Below, piece after piece: positions 8,721 through 12,262 of a stretch of 12,262 nucleotides of DNA. Location of the stretch: assembly GCA_023416965.1 (NCBI GenBank), contig JAEZGJ010000041.1, positions 1 through 12,262 on the forward strand. Reading direction: 5' to 3'. The notes below the pieces were generated by a model. That model saw only the letters and a program-made list of their open reading frames with translations. It was not told the DNA's origin and searched no databases. How positions within the stretch are numbered: position 1 is the stretch's first letter; every line of letters starts with the position of its first letter. Origin of the DNA: Pseudomonadota bacterium. Lineage in GTDB: Bacteria > Pseudomonadota > Alphaproteobacteria > Rhizobiales > Phreatobacteraceae. A program made the translations under genes and the position numbers.

Positions 8721-9010
8721 CACTGGCCCTCGATCTTCGGGCCGGTGGCGACCGAGGGGATGAGCTTGCGGAAGGCGTCGAGCTCGGTGACGAAGCGGTC
8801 GAACTCGGCCAGGGTCATGGTGGTGCGCCCATCCGAGAGCTCGATGACGACGATCGGCTCGCCGCCTGTGCGCCGCTTCATCAGCTTGGCGACTGGGAAG
8901 ACAACCGAATGTTTGAGGTCAAAGGGATGGGTCTCGGCGACGAGATCGGACCCCATGGCCTTGGTGGCGGCCTCGACGCCTCGCGCCAGCTTGTCGAAGA
9001 AATTGGTCAT
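8720..9010 (-). CDS. Hypothetical protein, 96 residues, in the tsaD-gpsA operon
   Basis: I do not recognise this family. The protein is soluble, without signal peptide or membrane segment. Residues 1-20 could form an amphipathic helix (FFDKLARGVEAATKAM). Residues 52-66 (EPIVVIELSDGRTTM) look like two beta strands with a turn, and residues 67-85 (LAEFDRFVTELDAFRKLI) like a second helix; the tail is short and polar. The coding status is supported by its exact fit between genes: it starts 36 bases after gpsA, has an AGGCGAGG sequence before the ATG, and its stop overlaps the EVE start as TGATG. In related genomes I would expect a YciI-type protein of similar size at this place, but the YciI sequence pattern is absent here. 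A link to translation, RNA modification or gpsA is suggested only by position. Confidence 0.75.
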   Translation of the reverse strand: MTNFFDKLARGVEAATKAMGSDLVAETHPFDLKHSVVFPVAKLMKRRTGGEPIVVIELSDGRTTMTLAEFDRFVTELDAFRKLIPSVATGPKIEGQ

Positions 9011-9046
9011 CGCCCGGTGCCTCGCCTCTCGTTGTTGCCTATCGCC

Positions 9047-10039
9047 TTACTCCGCCCGCTGCGGCCGCGCCATCAGCTGCACGATCGCCTGGTCGACGTC
9101 GATGATCCCGCCGAGAACGGCATCGACGGCTTCGGCGATCGGCATGTCGATGCCGGCTTCGCGGGCCTTCTCCACCAATATCTCTGCGGTGAGCGCGCCT
9201 TCCGCAAGCGCTCCCTTGCCGGAGACCAGTTCCAGCCCCTTGCCCTCGCCGAGGGCGTGGCCGAGGGCGAAATTGCGCGACTGCAGGCTGGAGCAGCTGA
9301 GGATGAGGTCGCCGAGGCCCGACAGGCCCATCAGCGTCTGCGGACTTGCACCGAACCGGGTGCCGAACCGCGTCAGCTCGGCAAAACCGCGGGCGGTGAT
9401 GGCCGCCGTGGCGCTGGCGCCGAGCTTGCGGCCGGCGACGATGCCTGCGGCGATCGCCAGCACGTTCTTAGTCGCGCCGCCGATCTCGACGCCGCGCAGG
9501 TCGGTGGAGTGATAGAGGCGGAAGGCCGGGGAGCCCAGCGTCGCGGCGATGTGCCGCGCCACCGCCTCGTCGCTCGCCGCCACCGTCACCGCCGTCGGCA
9601 GGCCGCGGTCGATATCGGCGGCAAAGCTCGGCCCTGAGAGCATGGCGGGCACGGCGGCCGGCACCTCCGCCGCCACCACGTCGGAGAGGAAGCTGCCGGT
9701 TCCCCGCTCGATGCCCTTGGCGCAGACGACGAGCGGCGTTCCCGGCCGGATATGGGGTGCGGCCTCGGCCAGCACAGGCCGCAGGGACTGGGCCGGCACG
9801 ACGACGAGGATCATGGCCGCGCTCGCCGCCTCGGACAGCGACGAGGTGGCCGTCACCCGCTCGTGGATCTGCGCGCCGGGGAGCCTTGCAGCATTGGTCC
9901 GGCGGCCGTTGATCTCCGCCACCACGGCGGCATCCCGCGCGAAGAGGATGACGCGCCGGCCAGCCCGCGCCGCCACATTGGCGAGAGCCGTGCCGAAGGC
10001 GCCAGCCCCGAGCACCGCCACGCTGGTTTCCGTCGTCAT
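9047..10039 (-). CDS. gpsA: Glycerol-3-phosphate dehydrogenase [NAD(P)+]
   Basis: This cytoplasmic enzyme reduces dihydroxyacetone phosphate to sn-glycerol 3-phosphate, the backbone for phospholipid synthesis. The 330-residue length is normal. The N-terminal nucleotide-binding motif VLGAGAFGTALA lies at 9-20, the CAKGIE segment at 106-111 carries Lys108, SGPSFA is at 135-140, and GGATKNVLAIAAGI at 187-200 carries the catalytic Lys191. GLGDLILSCSS at 241-251 and the following SRN (254-256) are the substrate-site signature. The ATG at 10039 is preceded by AAGGGG at 8 bases. It is the second gene of the tsaD operon, 36 bases after the tsaD stop, with a tandem repeat in that gap. Nothing is missing or unusual in the protein. 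Confidence 0.97.
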   Translation of the reverse strand: MTTETSVAVLGAGAFGTALANVAARAGRRVILFARDAAVVAEINGRRTNAARLPGAQIHERVTATSSLSEAASAAMILVVVPAQSLRPVLAEAAPHIRPGTPLVVCAKGIERGTGSFLSDVVAAEVPAAVPAMLSGPSFAADIDRGLPTAVTVAASDEAVARHIAATLGSPAFRLYHSTDLRGVEIGGATKNVLAIAAGIVAGRKLGASATAAITARGFAELTRFGTRFGASPQTLMGLSGLGDLILSCSSLQSRNFALGHALGEGKGLELVSGKGALAEGALTAEILVEKAREAGIDMPIAEAVDAVLGGIIDVDQAIVQLMARPQRAE

Positions 10040-10055
10040 CGCGCCGCCCCTTGCC

Positions 10056-10081
10056 CGAACCTCATGCGTCGAACCTCATGC
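10056..10081. repeat. Tandem direct repeat at the tsaD stop codon
   Basis: CGAACCTCATGC occurs at 10056-10067 and again at 10070-10081, giving a 14-base period. The second copy contains the tsaD stop codon. Read on the minus strand, each copy carries GCATGAGG, so the repeat provides a GAGG followed eight bases later by an ATG, which opens a nine-codon frame ending on the gpsA start. Confidence 0.75.
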
Positions 10082-11158
10082 CTTGGCCCCGAGCCGCCCC
10101 GAGCCGATCGTTGCCGCACCGGCGTCGAGAGGCCAGCGCGCCCGCGGCGCGATGTCGAGCGGGTCGCTGAACCCGGCCATCAGCCTCTCCGCCCCGGCCC
10201 AGGCGATCATCGCGCCGTTGTCGGTGCACAGTTTCGGCGGCGGCACCACCAGCGGCAGGCCGGCCGTATCCGCCGTTCGCTGGAGGACCGCCTTCAGCGC
10301 CTGATTGGCGCCGACTCCGCCGGCGACGACCAGCGCGGTCGGCTCGCCGTGGCGGGCGCGGAACAGCCGGATCGCCTGCTTGCAGCGGTCCGCCACCATG
10401 TCCGCCACCGCCGCCTGGAACGAGGCGCAGAGATCGGCGACATCCGCCGCGGAGAGCCTTCCCGAGGCGTCCCGGAGGTCCTCCGCCGCCAGCCGGACCG
10501 CCGTCTTGAGGCCGGAAAGCGAGAAATCCGGCTCCGCCCGGCCCTGCAACGGCCGCGGAAAGGCGAAGCGGCGGCCGTTGCCGGCGAGCGCCCGTCGCTC
10601 CACCTCGGGGCCGCCCGGGTAGGGCAGGCCGAGGAGCTTGGCGACCTTGTCGAAGGCCTCGCCGATGGCGTCGTCGATCGTGGTGCCGAGCTTGGCATAG
10701 TCGCCGACGCCGCGGACCGCGAGAAGCTGGGTATGGCCGCCGGAGACGAGCAGCAGCAGATAGGGAAAGGCGACGGCATCGGTGAGCCGTGCGGTGAGCG
10801 CATGGGCTTCCAGGTGGTTCACCGCCACCAGCGGCTTGCCCAGCACCAGCGCCATGGCCTTGGCCGTGGTGAGCCCGACGAGCACGCCGCCGACGAGGCC
10901 CGGCCCGCCGGCCGCCGCCACCGCGTCGAGTTCCCCCGCCTGGACGCCGGCCGTGCGCAGCGCCTCGGCCGTCACCCGGTCGACGATCTCCACATGGGCG
11001 CGCGCCGCAATTTCCGGCACCACGCCGCCATAGGGGGCATGGTCCTCGATCTGGCTGCGCACCACGTTGGACAGGATCGCGCCGCGCCCTTCGGCATCGA
11101 CCCGCACCACCGCCGCCGCCGTCTCGTCGCAGGTGGTCTCGATCCCGAGCACCAGCAT
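10076..11158 (-). CDS. tsaD: tRNA N6-adenosine threonylcarbamoyltransferase TsaD
   Basis: TsaD, with TsaB and TsaE, transfers the threonylcarbamoyl group made by TsaC onto A37 of tRNAs that read ANN codons (t6A). The 360-residue protein starts with the family signature LVLGIETTCDETAAAVV (2-18). The metal-binding HLEAH is at 115-119, LVSGGHTQL at 137-145, PGGPEVERRA at 181-190, VVAGGVGAN at 277-285, and CTDNGAMIAW at 311-320 with metal ligand Asp313. The open frame runs on 213 codons upstream into the antisense of hemC, but the ATG at 11158 is the homologous start. It leads the operon tsaD-gpsA-unknown-EVE and is divergent from hemC across 94 bases, so the two promoters must share that stretch. 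The gene looks intact. Confidence 0.97.
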   Translation of the reverse strand: MLVLGIETTCDETAAAVVRVDAEGRGAILSNVVRSQIEDHAPYGGVVPEIAARAHVEIVDRVTAEALRTAGVQAGELDAVAAAGGPGLVGGVLVGLTTAKAMALVLGKPLVAVNHLEAHALTARLTDAVAFPYLLLLVSGGHTQLLAVRGVGDYAKLGTTIDDAIGEAFDKVAKLLGLPYPGGPEVERRALAGNGRRFAFPRPLQGRAEPDFSLSGLKTAVRLAAEDLRDASGRLSAADVADLCASFQAAVADMVADRCKQAIRLFRARHGEPTALVVAGGVGANQALKAVLQRTADTAGLPLVVPPPKLCTDNGAMIAWAGAERLMAGFSDPLDIAPRARWPLDAGAATIGSGRLGAKA

Positions 11159-11195
11159 GAAGGCCTGTTCCCCTGCGCGGGCGGCGCGACGGGTC

Positions 11196-11223
11196 TTCCT
11201 GTCCGCCGATCCCTCGCTATGAT
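11196..11223 (+). promoter_or_regulatory. Candidate hemC promoter
   Basis: TATGAT (11218-11223) matches five of six -10 positions. The upstream TTCCTG (11196-11201), 16 bases away, is a poor -35 that keeps only the leading TT. Transcription would start near 11230, about 23 bases before the hemC ATG. The weak -35 suggests either an activator or low basal strength. Confidence 0.35.
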
Positions 11224-11252
11224 CCGGGTCCCGCGTATCACCGGACATTCCC

Positions 11253-12182
11253 ATGGCGCAATCGCCCTTCCTCCGCATCGGCACCCGAGGCTCCGCCCTG
11301 GCGCTGGCCCAGGCCCATCTGGTGCGACGGCTCCTCGCTTCGGCGCATGGCGTCTCCGAGGACGACATCGAGGTGCAGATCATCAAGACCACGGGGGACG
11401 CGATTCTCGACCGGCCGCTGTCGGAGGCCGGCGGCAAGGGGCTCTTCACCAAAGAGATCGAGGAGCAGCTCATCGACGGCCGCATCGATCTCGCGGTCCA
11501 TTCCTCCAAGGACATGCCGACGGTCCTGCCGGAGGGGCTGGGGCTCGTCTGCTTCCTGAAGCGCGAGGACGTGCGCGACGGCTTCATCGGCCGCGTCGCC
11601 CCCACCCTCGCCGGCCTGCCGAAGGGCGCGGTGGTCGGATCCTCGTCCCTCCGCCGCCAGGCGCAGATCCGCCGCGAGCGCCCCGACCTCGAGGTCGTCA
11701 CCTTCCGCGGCAACGTGCAGACCAGGCTTGCGAAGCTCAATGCGGGGGAAGTCGCGGGCACGATGCTCGCCATGGCCGGCCTCAACCGGCTGGGCATCGC
11801 CCACGAGGTGACGGAGATCGTCGCCGCCGACCGCTTCCTGCCGGCCGTCGGTCAGGGCGCCATCGGCATCGAGACGCGGCTCGACGACAGCCGCACCCGC
11901 GACCGGCTCGCGCCGCTCGACCATCGGCCCACCGCCCTGGCGCTTGCCGCCGAACGTGCCTTCCTCGCCGTCCTCGACGGCTCCTGCCGCACGCCCATTG
12001 CCGGCCTCGCCTCTCTCGACGGCGAGGGCCTGTCCTTCACCGGCGAGATCCTCCGCCCCGACGGCAGCGAGAGCCACGTGGCGGCGCGTTCCGGCACGGC
12101 CGCCGACGCCGTCGCCCTCGGCCGCGACGCCGGTGCCGAACTGAAGGGGCGCGCCGGAGCCGGCTTCTTCGGGCCGGCCTGA
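11253..12182 (+). CDS. hemC: Porphobilinogen deaminase (hydroxymethylbilane synthase)
   Basis: HemC joins four porphobilinogen molecules into hydroxymethylbilane, the third common step of tetrapyrrole (heme, cobalamin, and where present chlorophyll) synthesis. The 309-residue protein has the full set of landmarks: RIGTRGSALALAQA at 8-21, KGLFTKEIE at 62-70, the catalytic Asp87 in HSSKDMP at 83-89, the SLRRQAQ arginines at 132-138, RGNVQTRL at 152-159, and LDGSCRTPIAG at 241-251 with Cys245 holding the dipyrromethane cofactor. The ribosome binding site is weak, only GGA seven bases before the ATG. The stop overlaps the next start as TGATG, so hemC and hemD are cotranscribed and probably translationally coupled. 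The arrangement opposite tsaD is common in alphaproteobacteria. Confidence 0.98.
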   Translation: MAQSPFLRIGTRGSALALAQAHLVRRLLASAHGVSEDDIEVQIIKTTGDAILDRPLSEAGGKGLFTKEIEEQLIDGRIDLAVHSSKDMPTVLPEGLGLVCFLKREDVRDGFIGRVAPTLAGLPKGAVVGSSSLRRQAQIRRERPDLEVVTFRGNVQTRLAKLNAGEVAGTMLAMAGLNRLGIAHEVTEIVAADRFLPAVGQGAIGIETRLDDSRTRDRLAPLDHRPTALALAAERAFLAVLDGSCRTPIAGLASLDGEGLSFTGEILRPDGSESHVAARSGTAADAVALGRDAGAELKGRAGAGFFGPA

Positions 12183-12262
12183 TGCGCGTCCTCGTGACGC
12201 GGCCGGAGCCCGAGGCATCGCGCACGGCGGCCGCTCTCACGGCCCTCGGCCACGAGCCGGTC
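12182..12262 (+). CDS. hemD: Uroporphyrinogen-III synthase, 5' end only
   Basis: Only the first 27 codons are inside the window. The start MRVLVTRPEPEASRTAAAL is the typical beginning of HemD, with the conserved VTRPEP motif. The enzyme closes hydroxymethylbilane, the product of HemC, with inversion of ring D to give uroporphyrinogen III. Its ATG shares one base with the hemC stop codon. Identification rests on this short N terminus and on its place after hemC, which is the usual order. Confidence 0.88.
   Translation, partial: MRVLVTRPEPEASRTAAALTALGHEPV

Noticed and set aside
7094..9637. Overlapping plus-strand frames opposite the CoA-transferase, EVE, unknown and gpsA genes
   Set aside because: All are antisense shadows with biased composition and no credible ribosome binding sites or motifs.
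11159..11797. 213-codon N-terminal extension of tsaD
   Set aside because: The extension crosses the divergent spacer into the antisense of hemC, is Ser/Arg-rich, and precedes the conserved TsaD start at 11158.
11238..12218. 326-codon minus-strand frame opposite hemC
   Set aside because: It is an antisense shadow; hemC on the plus strand is intact and unmistakable.

Overview
The window is a stretch of very GC-rich chromosomal DNA. Third codon positions are almost all G or C, several genes start with GTG, and genes are packed with gaps of a few bases to about 240 bases. The gene families, together with hemC facing away from tsaD-gpsA-EVE, point to an alphaproteobacterium, most likely of the order Hyphomicrobiales (Rhizobiales). 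I cannot name a genus. Nothing suggests a plasmid, prophage, CRISPR array or transposase gene, and I found no tRNA or rRNA gene.

Layout. (1) 1-354, plus strand: the 3' end of a YkuD-type L,D-transpeptidase gene, convergent with the next block. (2) 5371 down to 359, minus strand: acs (acetyl-CoA synthetase), a secreted protein with a degenerate staphylococcal-nuclease-like domain plus a probable OB fold, a lipoprotein M48 metallopeptidase, and an SDR dehydrogenase very like gluconate 5-dehydrogenase. The first three are separated by only 3 and 9 bases and are probably one transcript; the SDR lies 93 bases further on behind its own possible structured leader. (3) 5615-6778, plus strand: a serine hydrolase of the class C beta-lactamase / family VIII esterase type, divergent from acs. 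(4) 6779-6976: a convergent intergenic region holding a 155-base element with long imperfect inverted ends and a central perfect hairpin. (5) 8185 down to 6977, minus strand: a CaiB/BaiF-type CoA-transferase gene with a candidate promoter and a palindrome over the predicted transcription start. (6) 11158 down to 8298, minus strand: a likely operon of tsaD, gpsA, a 96-residue protein of unknown function and an EVE-domain protein. (7) 11253 to the end, plus strand: hemC and the first 27 codons of hemD, overlapping as TGATG and divergent from tsaD.

Functionally this is mostly housekeeping: tetrapyrrole synthesis (hemC, hemD), tRNA t6A modification (tsaD), phospholipid precursor synthesis (gpsA), acetate activation (acs) and envelope maintenance (L,D-transpeptidase, M48 protease). 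I see no convincing undescribed multi-gene system. The items most worth a second look are the intergenic inverted-repeat element, the palindrome at the CoA-transferase promoter, the odd acs / nuclease-like / M48 operon with an apparently decayed nuclease site, the small unknown protein in the tsaD-gpsA operon, and a tandem repeat that creates a micro-ORF coupled to gpsA.
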